Positions 1 through 9,783 are shown, numbered from the stretch's first letter. The stretch is 44,291 nt of DNA from Bacteroidales bacterium (GCA_017522065.1 JAFXAD010000053.1:1-44291); one strand, 5' to 3'. The notes: generated by a model from the sequence alone, not told the origin. Numbers and translations are program-made.

Positions 1-61
1 GTTTTCGTTTTCGTTTTCGTCTTCGTTAAGGTTAAAGTTAAGTTTTAAAGATAAAGTTTTT
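1..61. repeat. AACGAAAACG / CTTAAC simple-repeat tract at the left edge
   Basis: Read on the minus strand this is a run of CTTAAC-type units followed by repeated CGAAAACGAAAA, the same two motifs found together near 3.27-3.39 kb and 13.02-13.13 kb. It lies just past the stop of the minus-strand MATE gene and runs off the window, so it could be the leader of a further minus-strand gene to the left. Confidence 0.75.
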
Positions 62-1414
62 TTATTGTTTTGTTTTAATAAGTTGCCAGATGCAAATCGT
101 TGCAGTTGTGAGTATTTCGGCCATTGGTATCGACAGCCAAAGTCCTTTTGTCCCGAACCATATCGGCAACAGGATGAAAGCCAGAACCACAAAGACGATA
201 CCTCGCAGCATAGTCAGTAGCACTGCTGCACCGGATCGTTCGATGCTTTGATAATAGCCCACCATACATATATTTATTGCCATAAAGACGAAGCCTGCAG
301 CATAGTAGGGGAGTCCTTCGCTTGCGAGAACCGCAGCCCTCTCGCCGCTGTCGAGGAATATACCGACAATGCTTTTTGAGAAAAGCACAAAAAGTATCGT
401 AATGACGAGTCCGAGGACAACGCTCACAAAGATGCCGAAAGTCAGCGTTTTGCCTACACGTCCCGTCTTGTTGGCTCCATGGTTGAAACTTATGATCGGC
501 TGAGCCGATTGCGCCACAGCGTTGTAGACCATATATACCAACGGGAAAAGATAGCATGCTATACTGTAGGCCGATACGCCGTCGGTACCCATGTATCGTT
601 TGAACATAAGGTTTCCGCTCAGCATCATAACCGACACCGCCAACTCCCCGACAAGACCCGATGCACCGAGACGTATCATGTAGCCAACGTTGCGTATCGA
701 CAGGCTAAGGCTCTTTCGTGTGGTTTTAAGACGGTATAGTTTCAGAGTCTTCGTGCGGAAAACCATGTAGTACGACACCATAATGACAGCGACAAGGCCA
801 CCTATGTCCGTCGCGAGCGAGGCGCCTTTCAGACCCATCTGGAGCGGGAAAATAAAGACATAGTCAAGCGCAATGTTGACAAGTGCCGGAACCATGTTCG
901 ACATCATGGCATAGCGCGGCGATCCATCGAGACGTATGATGAACAGACCGATAGTCTCTATCATCATAAGCAGGCACGTGGGGATGAACCAGATATAGTA
1001 TTCGTATGCAGCCTCGAACAGGCTTCCCTTTGCGCCGAGCAGTGTGAGAATCGGCGTGGGAAAACAATAGCACATTGTTCCGATCAGGAACGATGTGATT
1101 ATGCCGGCAATGTAAGCCTGAGTCGTGTTGATTCGTGCCGCTTTGACGTTGTCTTTGCTCAGGTGTATCGCCGCCACGACGCTTGCACCCATTCCGAACA
1201 TCATGCCCAGACCACTAATCAGCATCATGATAGGGCCGACCAGGTTGATTGCCGCCAACCCCTGTGGGCCAATACCGTGACCGACAAAGATGCCGTCGGT
1301 GAAAATGAATGCCATGCTGAAAAGCATCCCCAGGATGGTAGGAAAGAAAAAGCGTGAAAAAAGTTTTTTTATGTCGGAATTACCGAAGTCTATGTTGTCG
1401 CGATTGTCTCTCAT
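62..1414 (-). CDS. MATE family multidrug/cation exporter
   Basis: A 450-residue integral membrane protein with about 12 hydrophobic segments arranged as two similar halves, matching the MATE (multi antimicrobial extrusion) family in length and layout. The N-terminal half carries the typical early segment around FTDGIFVGHGIGPQGLAAIN and the second half restarts near residue 240 (GASGLVGELAVSVMMLSGN). Family members expel drugs or metabolites across the inner membrane in exchange for Na+ or H+; the substrate here cannot be read from sequence. The ATG at 1414 follows a minus-strand TAnnTTTG element (1511-1518) by about 96 nt. It is transcribed divergently from the leucyl aminopeptidase, with which it shares a 404-bp spacer. 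Confidence 0.9.
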   Translation of the reverse strand: MRDNRDNIDFGNSDIKKLFSRFFFPTILGMLFSMAFIFTDGIFVGHGIGPQGLAAINLVGPIMMLISGLGMMFGMGASVVAAIHLSKDNVKAARINTTQAYIAGIITSFLIGTMCYCFPTPILTLLGAKGSLFEAAYEYYIWFIPTCLLMMIETIGLFIIRLDGSPRYAMMSNMVPALVNIALDYVFIFPLQMGLKGASLATDIGGLVAVIMVSYYMVFRTKTLKLYRLKTTRKSLSLSIRNVGYMIRLGASGLVGELAVSVMMLSGNLMFKRYMGTDGVSAYSIACYLFPLVYMVYNAVAQSAQPIISFNHGANKTGRVGKTLTFGIFVSVVLGLVITILFVLFSKSIVGIFLDSGERAAVLASEGLPYYAAGFVFMAINICMVGYYQSIERSGAAVLLTMLRGIVFVVLAFILLPIWFGTKGLWLSIPMAEILTTATICIWQLIKTKQ

Positions 1415-1510
1415 AATGCGATTTCTGTATATAACAGCAAAAAAAATGTTATTATATAATGCACAGCGTCAGCAGATTCAGCCACTGGCAGCATGTTTCC
1501 AAACAAAATG

Positions 1511-1518
1511 CAAAAATA
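1511..1518 (-). promoter_or_regulatory. Candidate Bacteroidetes -7 element for the MATE gene
   Basis: The plus strand reads CAAAAATA, which is TATTTTTG on the minus strand and fits the TAnnTTTG -7 consensus of the Bacteroidetes primary sigma factor. No clear TTTG -33 box was seen. The rest of the 1415-1818 spacer is AT-rich, with no RNA gene or repeat that I recognise. Confidence 0.5.
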
Positions 1519-1791
1519 CTAAAAATATTTGAGAAGTATATATGGTTTCATTATTAGAATGTAAAATCGGGATGTGTCATCACTGAAGTTCAAATAAAGG
1601 CGCGAAATGGAAATTGTTGAAAGACCATGATTTTTTCGAAACTTTTTCGGGAGCAAAGAACTATATGTCTTGAAAAATGTGTATTTTTGCAGTTAAAACT
1701 TTTCAATGCCGTCTTGTGGTTTTCCGATACAAACGGTTAAAAATTAAGTTTTAATAACATTCTGTAATATTAAAATATTTGTCAACTTTAA

Positions 1792-1799
1792 TAATTTTG
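1792..1799 (+). promoter_or_regulatory. Candidate -7 element for the leucyl aminopeptidase gene
   Basis: TAATTTTG fits TAnnTTTG and ends 19 nt before the ATG at 1819, the same spacing as for the sulfatase, glycosyltransferase and dnaX genes in this window. A second match, TATTTTTG at 1682-1689, would give a longer leader. Neither has an obvious -33 box. Confidence 0.5.
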
Positions 1800-1818
1800 T
1801 GTCAAAAACATTATTCTT

Positions 1819-3261
1819 ATGAATATTTCACTTAATAAAATAGATTTCAATCACATAAATTCGTCTGTGGTTTTTCTGTATGGCAGCGAGGTGGCAGCAC
1901 GTTCGCTTCCTTTCAAAAAAGACGAACTTGCTTTCGTTCAGCAGCGCAGAGCTGTCGACGCATCCTCGCTTGTGGTCCTCAACAGGTTGCCATACAAGAT
2001 TTATGTTCAGAACTTTGACAGTGAGTTGCCCAATGCCGAATCGCTTGAAAAACTGCGTCGAGCAGCTGCCGGCATACAGTTGATTCTCGAAAAAGAGGAG
2101 GTGAAGGAGGTGGCTGTCACCGGCGAAGGCATTATACCGGAAGAGGCTGTGGCTTTTCTGGAAGGTCTGCACATGGCCAACTATCGCTTCGACAAATATA
2201 AAACAAAGAAAAGCACCCTGCTGACCGATGTCGTCCTTGATAGCCATATCCTCGACAGCGAGGCTCTCAGGGAGAATCTGAACCTGTGGCGCCGTATAGA
2301 CACCCTGCGCGACTGGGTTAATGAGCCAGTCATGTACCTCAATGCGCCCAAATTTGCAGAAATGTTGAAAAAAGAGTCTGAGAAGCTGGGCAATGTCGAC
2401 TGTACGGTAATGGGTCAGAAGAAGATTGAGACGCTGAAGATGGGTGGTCTGCTTGCCGTGAACCGCGGAAGCGAGGATGAAGCTCGTTTCGTTGTTCTTG
2501 AATACAAGCCATCGAATTTCATAAACAAGAGACCCGTTGCACTTGTCGGAAAAGGTATAATGTACGATACCGGTGGTCTGAATATCAAACCTGGAGACTA
2601 TATGGTTGAGATGAAGTCAGACATGGCAGGTGCGGCAACTATGGCTTCGACCCTCTTTGCTGCAGCCGAGAACCATCTGCCTGTTTGGTTGATGGCCTTC
2701 TTGCCACTGACTGACAACCGTCCCGGCAAAAACGCATACGCTGCCGACGATATCCTCACGATGTACGACGGCACTACGGTGGAGATAACAAATACCGACG
2801 CCGAAGGAAGACTTGTCCTTGCCGACGCCATCGCGTATGCCGACAAATGTGACCCCGAACTCATAATCGATGCCGCCACGCTGACAGGTGCTGCCGTCAG
2901 AGCCCTCGGCACATCGGTCATCGCCGCTATGCAGCAGGATGCAGAAGGCCCGATGAATCTGCTTGGCATAGTCGGACAGCAGGTGTATGAGCGCCTTGCG
3001 CCGCTTCCGTTCTGGAAGGAATACGACGAGTTGCTCAAATCGGAGGTGGCAGATATGATTAACTGCAATCTGCATGCCAATGCTGGGACGATTACGGCAG
3101 GACGCTTCCTCGCCCATTTCGCCCACCATCCGTATATCCACCTTGATATAGCAGGCGTCGCCTTCTATTCCAAGCGCGAGCACTTCTACGGTTGCGGAGC
3201 GTCCGGATTCGGACTGCGACTGCTCTACGCTTTCTTGCAGACGTATGATGCGTTGAAATAA
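1819..3261 (+). CDS. Leucyl aminopeptidase, peptidase family M17
   Basis: A cytosolic dinuclear-metal exopeptidase that removes N-terminal residues from peptides. The 480-residue length fits M17. The C-terminal catalytic domain has all metal and active-site landmarks: VGKG (K245), MYDTGG (D250), KSDMAG (D268) and the family signature NTDAEGRL (D327, E329, R331). The N-terminal ~160 residues are the less conserved macro-like domain that governs hexamer assembly in PepA. It is a single gene with a promoter-like element close upstream, and the downstream spacer is filled with repeats. Assignment to M17 is secure, but the substrate range (leucyl versus other residues) is inferred from the family. 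Confidence 0.95.
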   Translation: MNISLNKIDFNHINSSVVFLYGSEVAARSLPFKKDELAFVQQRRAVDASSLVVLNRLPYKIYVQNFDSELPNAESLEKLRRAAAGIQLILEKEEVKEVAVTGEGIIPEEAVAFLEGLHMANYRFDKYKTKKSTLLTDVVLDSHILDSEALRENLNLWRRIDTLRDWVNEPVMYLNAPKFAEMLKKESEKLGNVDCTVMGQKKIETLKMGGLLAVNRGSEDEARFVVLEYKPSNFINKRPVALVGKGIMYDTGGLNIKPGDYMVEMKSDMAGAATMASTLFAAAENHLPVWLMAFLPLTDNRPGKNAYAADDILTMYDGTTVEITNTDAEGRLVLADAIAYADKCDPELIIDAATLTGAAVRALGTSVIAAMQQDAEGPMNLLGIVGQQVYERLAPLPFWKEYDELLKSEVADMINCNLHANAGTITAGRFLAHFAHHPYIHLDIAGVAFYSKREHFYGCGASGFGLRLLYAFLQTYDALK

Positions 3262-3266
3262 CTTCG

Positions 3267-3540
3267 TACGAAAACGAAGACGAAAACGAAAAAAGCCTTC
3301 GGCACGAAAACGATAACGAAAACGAAATAAGCCTTCGGCACGAAAACGATAACGAAAACGAAAAAAACTTTAACTTTAACCTTAACCTTAACTTTTAGAT
3401 ACAAAACTATTGTCCCTTTCACTCCCCTTTCACTCCCCCTTCACTCCTCCTATAACCTTAAAACCCTATAACCCTTTAACCCTATAACCCTTTAACCTTT
3501 AACCTTTAACCTTTAACCTTTAACCTATAACCTTTAACTA
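3267..3540 (+). repeat. Composite simple-repeat block between pepA-like gene and pdxA
   Basis: Four repeat types lie in order. CGAAAACGAAAA-type units with two GCCTTCGGC hairpins span 3267-3367. CTTTAAC/CCTTAA units run to about 3391. The motif CTTTTAGATAC (3392-3402) is followed by CTATTGTCCC. Then come TTTCACTCCCC-like 11-mers (about 3416-3450) and CCTTTAA/CCCTATAA units to 3540. Positions 3267-3327 are identical to 13045-13105. No gene was found in this 292-bp spacer. Confidence 0.9.
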
Positions 3541-3553
3541 AATCATAATTCAC

Positions 3554-4591
3554 GTGACGAAAACAGAAACGAACAAGATAAAAGTCGCAATCACCCAAGG
3601 CGACATCAATGGTATCGGCTACGAAGTGATACTCAAGACTTTCTCGGATGCCAGAATGTTTGACCATTGCACACCTGTACTGTACGGTTCGACCAAGGTG
3701 GCTTCATACCACAAGAAGTTGCTCCCTATGCAGCAAGACCTGGTTTTTACGGCAATACCGAATGCTGAACAGGCGCAGGATAAGAGATTCAATGTAATCA
3801 ACCTGGTCCAAGACGAGATAAAAATCGAGATGGGCAAATCGACCGAGAATGCCGGATTGCTTAGCCGCATGGCTCTTGACAGGGCTTGCGAGGACCTCAA
3901 ACGCGGCGCTGTCGATGTACTTGTCACCGCTCCAATCAACAAGAAAAACATACAGTCGCCCGAGTTTGATTTCCCGGGTCATACCGAATACCTTTCGAAC
4001 AAATTCAACGGCAAATCGCTGATGATGATGGTATGCGACAGAATACGTATCGGGATTGTTACCAATCATTTGGCTCTCAGACAAGTTCCTGATGCCATCA
4101 CGATACCCCTTCTGCTCGAGAAAATCGAATTGATGCATAAGTCGCTGAAACGCGATTTCGGTATTCCAATGCCCAAAATCGCTGTTCTGGCACTCGACCC
4201 GCACGCTGGCGACAACGGTGTGATTGGCACTCAAGATGCCACGGTGGTGAAAGCCGCCATCGATGAATCGTATAACAATGGCATTCTTGCCTTCGGGCCA
4301 TTCCCGTCGGACGGATTCTTCGGCAGCAGCGAGTTCAACAAATTCGACGGTGTCCTTGCACTGTATCACGACCAAGGACTGATTCCGTTCAAACTGATGT
4401 CGTTCACAGAAGGCGTGAACTATACCGCCGGTCTTGACGTCATACGCACTTCGCCGGCGCACGGAACGGCATACGACATTGCTGGCAAGGGTAAAGCGAG
4501 CGAACAGTCGTTCCGTCATGCAGTGAACCTTGCATGCGACATTCTGCGTCACCGTCATGAATACGATATGCTGGCGGCAAATCCGCTATAA
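3554..4591 (+). CDS. pdxA: 4-hydroxythreonine-4-phosphate dehydrogenase
   Basis: Oxidises 4-phosphohydroxy-L-threonine with NAD(P)+ in the DXP-dependent pathway to pyridoxal 5'-phosphate, in the cytosol. The 345-residue length is close to the family norm. Diagnostic motifs are TQGDINGIGYE at the N-terminus, PGHTEYL (H143, T144, substrate), NHLALR (H172), DPHAGDNG (H217) and ALYHDQGL (H272); H172, H217 and H272 match the three metal ligands of E. coli PdxA. The start is GTG at 3554, because no ATG lies upstream in frame before the repeat tract. It is followed after 26 nt by polA. Confidence 0.95.
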   Translation: MTKTETNKIKVAITQGDINGIGYEVILKTFSDARMFDHCTPVLYGSTKVASYHKKLLPMQQDLVFTAIPNAEQAQDKRFNVINLVQDEIKIEMGKSTENAGLLSRMALDRACEDLKRGAVDVLVTAPINKKNIQSPEFDFPGHTEYLSNKFNGKSLMMMVCDRIRIGIVTNHLALRQVPDAITIPLLLEKIELMHKSLKRDFGIPMPKIAVLALDPHAGDNGVIGTQDATVVKAAIDESYNNGILAFGPFPSDGFFGSSEFNKFDGVLALYHDQGLIPFKLMSFTEGVNYTAGLDVIRTSPAHGTAYDIAGKGKASEQSFRHAVNLACDILRHRHEYDMLAANPL

Positions 4592-4617
4592 TCATAACTT
4601 TAACCTTATCATTGCTG

Positions 4618-7374
4618 ATGAAAAAACTGATGCTGATTGATGGAATGGCGATGGTGTATAGGGCCTACTACGCGCTGAACCGGAATCCAAGAATGAACAG
4701 CCATGGCATGAACACATCGGCTGTGCTCGGCTTCACGATGACCCTGTACGACTTGCTTAAACAACAGAAACCCACGCATTGTGCTGTCGCTTTCGACCTT
4801 TCGGAGCCCACATTCCGTCATCAGCAATACGGAGAATACAAGGCTAACCGCGACAAGATGCCTGAAGATATCCAGCAGGCAATGCCATACATACACAGCG
4901 TCATTACCGGTTTTACGATACCCATGGTTACGAAACAGGGATATGAGGCTGACGATATTATAGGTACTATGGCACGTCTGGCGGAAGAGGCTGGTTTTGA
5001 CGAGATTTTGATGGTGACTCCTGACAAGGATTTCGCACAACTGGTTACGGACCGCACACATCTCTATCGTTTTGGAAGGATGGGAAAGCCCGACACGGTC
5101 TACTATCCCGACGACGTGCGGCGCTCGTTCGATGTGGAAAGTCCTCTGCAGGTGGCTGATATTCTTGGTCTTTGGGGTGATGCCATCGACAATATTCCCG
5201 GCATTCCAGGCGTTGGAGAAAAGAAGGCCAAACAACTTGTGGCTCAGTTTGGAAGCGTCGAAAACTTGATTGCGAATAGTGATGAAGTGCGTAACGAGAA
5301 ACTTCGCAACCTTGTGAAGCGATATGCAGACCAAGCTCTTCTGTCAAAAAAACTTGCAACAATTTGTCGTGAAGTGCCGGTGGAATGGGACGAGACATCG
5401 CTAATGGTGGGAACACCCGACTACGAGAATCTGGCGGCACTCTTTGCCGAGTTGGAATTCAAGGCATTTGCGAAGAAGATGTATACTGATCTGAGTGTTT
5501 CGGATCCCGATTTGGCCATGAAACTCAACTTGAGAGTCAAAGGCGGCAAAGGTGGATCGGAAAGCGCGGAACGGAAAACAGAGATCGGAGAGCGAAGAGC
5601 GGGGAATGGAAGCAAGAAGCCAACAGACCCGCTGCAGGTTTCGCTTTTCGAGACCAAGGACACCCCAACCGACGAGCCACACACTCAGGCCACACTTCGA
5701 ATGGCAACAATCTCCATGTTGTCAGAATTGCAGAACAAAGATTTCGCCATTTTTCTCGACCAAGACTCGAAAACGGGCACCATACGCGGAATTTCGTTTG
5801 CTACGAGTGGCGACGAATCGGCCTATCTTAGCTTCAGCGGAGGTGACAACTATTCGTTTCTGCAATCTGCACTCGAAAACCGTAACACGTTGAAGGTGTG
5901 CTATGGAGTCAAGAACCTTAAACACATTCTGAAAGACCATGGAATCCGCTTGTCGGGCGAGATTTTCGATGTGGAACTGGCACATTATCTTATAGATCCT
6001 GAAGCCCGTCATTATTTGGATTTTATTGCATCGAGCATGTCGTCGACGGTATTGGACGAAAGTAGCGCCGACTATCCGTGCCAGGCTGCAACAACACTTT
6101 GGAGTCTCTATGAGCCTATGAAAAGCCGGCTGATAGAAAACGACATGTACGCCCTGTACAAAGAAGTGGAACTGCCACTTACTGACGTACTTGTCGATAT
6201 GGAAGACGAAGGAGTGCGTATTGATGTCGATGCATTGAAGCAATATTCGAACGACTTGTCGCTTCAACTGGCTGAAATCGAAAAGGAGATATATAATCTC
6301 GCTGGATGTGAATTCAATATCGCTTCGCCAAAACAATTAGGTGAAATACTTTATGACACCCTGAAAATCACAGACAAACCGCCACGTACAGCCACCAAAC
6401 AATACAGCACTGCCGAAGAGGTGCTGAAGAAACTTGAGGATCGACATCCAATAGTTCCACTGATACTTGAATACAGGTCTATCAACAAGCTGGTGTCGAC
6501 ATATTTGGATGTGTTCCCAAAACTGATAAACAGCCAGACCGGACGGTTGCATACGATATACAACCAGACGGTAACGGCAACCGGACGCCTCAGTTCATCC
6601 AATCCCAATCTGCAGAACATTCCAATCCGCACCGACCGTGGACGCGAAATCCGCAAGGCTTTCGTTGCCAGAAACGACGACTATACAATCCTTGCAGCCG
6701 ACTATTCGCAGATAGAGCTTCGCATCATTGCCTCGCTGTCGCACGACCAGCACATGATAGAATCATTTTCCAAACACCAAGATATTCATGCTGCTACTGC
6801 GGCGAAAATATATCATATCGATCTTGATTCGGTCAGCAAAGAGCAACGTCGCAATGCGAAGTCAGTCAATTTCGGCATCGTATACGGCATCAGTCCTTTC
6901 GGGCTTGCAGAACAACTTGACATTCCGAGAAAAGAAGCCGCCGCGCTTATAGAAGAGTATTTTGCTCAGTATCCGTCAATAAAGCAATACATCGACAGCA
7001 ATATAGAGTTTGCACGCGAACACGGATATGCACAGACCCTGCTTGGAAGGAGACGCTATCTCTATGACATCAACAGCCGTAACGCAGGATTGCGACAGTT
7101 TGCTGAGCGTAATGCCGTGAACATGCCCATACAAGGGACTTCGGCCGACATGATAAAGATTGCCATGATACGTATCCATCGGCAGTTGAACGAGTTGAAC
7201 ATGAAAACAAAAATGATTCTTCAGGTTCACGACGAACTTGTGTTCGATGTCTACAAACCCGAGCTGGAGCAGGTGAAAGAAATAGTGAAATACGAAATGG
7301 AACATGCCCTTCCGCTAAGTATACCTGTCGAAGTCGGAATAGATGTCGGAAACAACTGGCTCGAAGCGCACTAA
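4618..7374 (+). CDS. polA: DNA polymerase I
   Basis: Repair and Okazaki-fragment polymerase, 918 residues from the ATG at 4618; a TTG two codons earlier is a less likely start. Residues 1-290 are the 5'-3' exonuclease (YRAYYAL, YEADDIIG, TPDKD, IPGVGEKKA). The polymerase domain has motif A DYSQIELRI (from D695), motif B RRNAKSVNFGIVYG (from R744) and motif C QVHDELVFD (from Q869). The central proofreading-fold domain starts near residue 377 with FAIFLDQDS, where active enzymes have a D-x-E pair inside FDTET-like sequence, so 3'-5' exonuclease activity is doubtful. The linker at about residues 309-335 is Gly/Glu/Arg rich (ERKTEIGERR) and at DNA level resembles the GAGAAnn repeats elsewhere in the window. 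Confidence 0.96.
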   Translation: MKKLMLIDGMAMVYRAYYALNRNPRMNSHGMNTSAVLGFTMTLYDLLKQQKPTHCAVAFDLSEPTFRHQQYGEYKANRDKMPEDIQQAMPYIHSVITGFTIPMVTKQGYEADDIIGTMARLAEEAGFDEILMVTPDKDFAQLVTDRTHLYRFGRMGKPDTVYYPDDVRRSFDVESPLQVADILGLWGDAIDNIPGIPGVGEKKAKQLVAQFGSVENLIANSDEVRNEKLRNLVKRYADQALLSKKLATICREVPVEWDETSLMVGTPDYENLAALFAELEFKAFAKKMYTDLSVSDPDLAMKLNLRVKGGKGGSESAERKTEIGERRAGNGSKKPTDPLQVSLFETKDTPTDEPHTQATLRMATISMLSELQNKDFAIFLDQDSKTGTIRGISFATSGDESAYLSFSGGDNYSFLQSALENRNTLKVCYGVKNLKHILKDHGIRLSGEIFDVELAHYLIDPEARHYLDFIASSMSSTVLDESSADYPCQAATTLWSLYEPMKSRLIENDMYALYKEVELPLTDVLVDMEDEGVRIDVDALKQYSNDLSLQLAEIEKEIYNLAGCEFNIASPKQLGEILYDTLKITDKPPRTATKQYSTAEEVLKKLEDRHPIVPLILEYRSINKLVSTYLDVFPKLINSQTGRLHTIYNQTVTATGRLSSSNPNLQNIPIRTDRGREIRKAFVARNDDYTILAADYSQIELRIIASLSHDQHMIESFSKHQDIHAATAAKIYHIDLDSVSKEQRRNAKSVNFGIVYGISPFGLAEQLDIPRKEAAALIEEYFAQYPSIKQYIDSNIEFAREHGYAQTLLGRRRYLYDINSRNAGLRQFAERNAVNMPIQGTSADMIKIAMIRIHRQLNELNMKTKMILQVHDELVFDVYKPELEQVKEIVKYEMEHALPLSIPVEVGIDVGNNWLEAH

Positions 7375-7443
7375 CCTTATTTTTTGATATAAAATCCCAT
7401 CATTCACACCATCTAAAAAAACGATATCGAAAAGCCTCGCACA

Positions 7444-8040
7444 TTGGACACCGAAAAAATCATATTAGGAATAGACCCGGGTACACAGATTCTTGGATAT
7501 AGCCTACTTGAAATCAAGGATGGCAAGCCGTGTGTGTTGGCGTTGGATGTGCTTTATTTAAAGAAAATAGCAGATTTCAATTTGCGAATAAAAAAGATTT
7601 TCGACTCGACGTTACGCATCATCGACACGTTTCATCCCGACCACCTTGCAATCGAGGCCCCCTTTTTCGGAAAAAATGTTCAATCAATGCTTAAGTTAGG
7701 CAGAGCGCAGGGTGTGGCTATTGCTGCAGCAATGAGCCGCGAACTTTCTTTTTCAGAATATGAGCCGGCCACGATAAAGCAAACGGTGACAGGCAACGGA
7801 AATGCCGCAAAGGAACAGGTGGCGGCAATGCTAAGAAGTCTCTTTACCTTCCCGGAAGAGCCGCACTATCTCGATGCAACCGATGCATTGGCAGTTGCCT
7901 ATACTTGTTTCATAGAGCGTTCAAATCCTTATGCCGATGTACGTGAGCAACTTGTGAGTAAACCCAAACGTTCGAAAAAGTCAAGACGGAAATCGTGGTC
8001 GGAGTTTTTGACCAACAATCCTGACCTTATCAACACATAG
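7444..8040 (+). CDS. ruvC: Crossover junction endodeoxyribonuclease RuvC
   Basis: Holliday-junction resolvase that acts with RuvAB in recombination repair. The RNase H-like fold is evident: GIDPGT (D11), LAIEAPFFGKN (E71) and YLDATDALA (D144, D147) match the four acidic catalytic residues of E. coli RuvC. It is 198 residues long, somewhat longer than E. coli RuvC because of a basic C-terminal tail (KPKRSKKSRRKSW) that may add DNA contacts. The start is TTG at 7444; no ATG is available before the first beta strand. The gene ends with TAG, which shows that TAG works as a normal stop in this genome. It lies 69 nt after polA. Confidence 0.95.
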   Translation: MDTEKIILGIDPGTQILGYSLLEIKDGKPCVLALDVLYLKKIADFNLRIKKIFDSTLRIIDTFHPDHLAIEAPFFGKNVQSMLKLGRAQGVAIAAAMSRELSFSEYEPATIKQTVTGNGNAAKEQVAAMLRSLFTFPEEPHYLDATDALAVAYTCFIERSNPYADVREQLVSKPKRSKKSRRKSWSEFLTNNPDLINT

Positions 8041-8120
8041 CATGAGCGTGGGAAACGAAAGAGCTTTGAACGAAAACGAATTGAATTTACGAATTTTAAA
8101 AGAATACTATAATAAAATAA

Positions 8121-8243
8121 GGTGACCTCCAAAAAATCTTTTTTCTTGAACACGAATTTCACGAATAATACGAATAATTGTCTACAGCCCAACTAATTTG
8201 TTTTGCAAGCAAAACGCGAATTAAATGAATTTTAGAGGTTACC
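8121..8243. mobile_element. MITE-like palindromic element, copy 1
   Basis: About 123 bp bounded by imperfect inverted ends: GGTGACCTCCAAAA on the left, and TTTTAGAGGTTACC on the right, whose complement is GGTAACCTCTAAAA. Inside is a hairpin, GTTTTGC-AA-GCAAAAC. Its right half, read in reverse, matches the left half of the element at 24274-24389 over about 40 bp, including TTAATTCGCGTTTTG. There is no coding capacity. The remaining spacer between ruvC and the transporter (8041-8120, 8244-8290) shows nothing else I recognise. Confidence 0.65.
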
Positions 8244-8290
8244 ATAAAAGATTTTCTCATAAATCAATTATAAATTCAAAATAAACAACA

Positions 8291-9649
8291 ATGGCGACAA
8301 AAACCGGAGAAGGATTCAGCAGCTCGTTTGGAGCTATTATGGCCGCTGCAGGTTCGGCTGTAGGGCTTGGAAATATATGGCGATTCCCTTATATCTGTGG
8401 ACGATACGGGGGTGGCGCATTTCTGCTGGTGTATATATGTTTCGTGTTTTTCATTGGCATGATTCTCATGATGAGTGAGTTTGTTATCGGTCGCAGAACG
8501 GGCGAAGACCCCGTCAAGGCATATCCGAAACTGAAGCCCGAGCGTCCGGCATGGCGTTTTGTTGGACTTATAGGATTGATAACCTGCTTCTTGATACTTT
8601 CAATATATTTGGTCATCTCCGGCTGGACGCTGAACTATTTCTACGAGTCGGCTGTAGGCACTTTGGCGTCAATACAAGACAGTGACTTTGGTGTTCACTT
8701 CAACGAATTTGCATCGTCTGTTTGGCGTCCTGTATTGTTCATAGCTGTTTTTCTTGCCTTGACTGCTCTCGTGGTGATAGGCGGTGTTGAAAAAGGCGTT
8801 GAACGTGTATCCAAACTGCTCATGCCCATACTTGTAGTACTCATATTTCTGCTCTGCATCCGCTCGGTCACCCTTAAAGGTGCATCAGCTGGACTGACAT
8901 ACCTGTTTCATCCCGATTTCAGCAAACTGACCGGCGAAGGTATCCTGGCAGCACTCGGACAAGCCCTCTTCTCATTGTCTGTAGGTATGGGTGTCATGAT
9001 AGTGTATGGATCGTATCTGCCGAAAGATGAGAATATTCTGAAGACATCGATTTGGATCACGGTATGCGATTTCTTCATCGCTGTCTTGGCGGGTGTCGCC
9101 ATATTCCCAGCAGTGTTTGCTTGTGGTCAGGACCCGACAGGCGGCCCGGGACTTGTATATCAAGTGCTTCCGGTGGTTTTCAATTCAATGGGAACCATAG
9201 GAAGGGTGTTTTCGATAATATTTTTCCTTCTCTTGACACTTGCCGCATTGACTTCGGCTATCTCGCTGCTTGAGGCACTTACCCAATGGCTGTCGGGCGA
9301 GAAGATAAAACGCACCATGTCGGCAATCATTATGTCGCTGATAGTGTTTGTGTTGGCTGCCGCAGCTTCATTCTCTTTCGGAGATGGAATATGGAGCGGA
9401 TTCAAAATAAGTGGATTGCAGATATTCGACTTCCTCGACAAAGCTACAGGAACAATCCTGCCTCCTGTATGCGCACTGCTGACAATTATATTCTTCGGAT
9501 GGGTGATGAACAAAGAGGATATCATCGACGAACTGTCAAATCATGGTACCATAAAGGTCGGATATTTCAAGGTGTTCTATTACTTTCTGGCCCGATTTGT
9601 GGCACCGGTTGCATTGCTCGTTGTGCTCGTGGCGGGAATAAAGAACTGA
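8291..9649 (+). CDS. Sodium-dependent transporter, NSS/SNF family
   Basis: An inner-membrane Na+ symporter of the neurotransmitter:sodium symporter family; bacterial members usually carry amino acids. The hallmark TM1 sequence [14 protein letters not shown] sits at residues 21-34, followed by GGGAFLLVY. The 452-residue length and about 11 membrane segments fit bacterial NSS proteins (LeuT/MhsT type). The substrate cannot be assigned. The stop codon TGA (9647-9649) is part of the GAACTGAGAAGT unit that opens the repeat tract downstream, so the last codons run straight into the repeat. It is preceded by a MITE-like element whose right end lies 47 nt before the ATG. Confidence 0.93.
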   Translation: MATKTGEGFSSSFGAIMAAAGSAVGLGNIWRFPYICGRYGGGAFLLVYICFVFFIGMILMMSEFVIGRRTGEDPVKAYPKLKPERPAWRFVGLIGLITCFLILSIYLVISGWTLNYFYESAVGTLASIQDSDFGVHFNEFASSVWRPVLFIAVFLALTALVVIGGVEKGVERVSKLLMPILVVLIFLLCIRSVTLKGASAGLTYLFHPDFSKLTGEGILAALGQALFSLSVGMGVMIVYGSYLPKDENILKTSIWITVCDFFIAVLAGVAIFPAVFACGQDPTGGPGLVYQVLPVVFNSMGTIGRVFSIIFFLLLTLAALTSAISLLEALTQWLSGEKIKRTMSAIIMSLIVFVLAAAASFSFGDGIWSGFKISGLQIFDFLDKATGTILPPVCALLTIIFFGWVMNKEDIIDELSNHGTIKVGYFKVFYYFLARFVAPVALLVVLVAGIKN

Positions 9650-9783
9650 GAAGTGAGAAGTGAGAAGTGAGAACGGAGAAGTGAGAAGTGAGAAGTGAGA
9701 ACGGAGAAGTGAGAACGGAGAAGTGAGAACGGAGAAGTGAGAACGGAGAAGTGAGAACGGAGAAGTGAGAACTGAGAACTGAA
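9642..9783 (+). repeat. GAGAAGT/GAGAACG heptamer tract 1
   Basis: About 20 consecutive 7-bp units, GAGAAGT, GAGAACG and GAGAACT, starting inside the last codons of the NSS transporter. The plus strand carries TGA in each frame within 21 nt; the minus strand has no stops, producing spurious Ser/Leu/Phe-rich reading frames. Confidence 0.9.

Noticed and set aside
3301-3367. GCCTTCGGC hairpins in the AACGAAAACG block as terminators for the aminopeptidase gene
   Set aside because: The stem is only three base pairs and no T tract follows.
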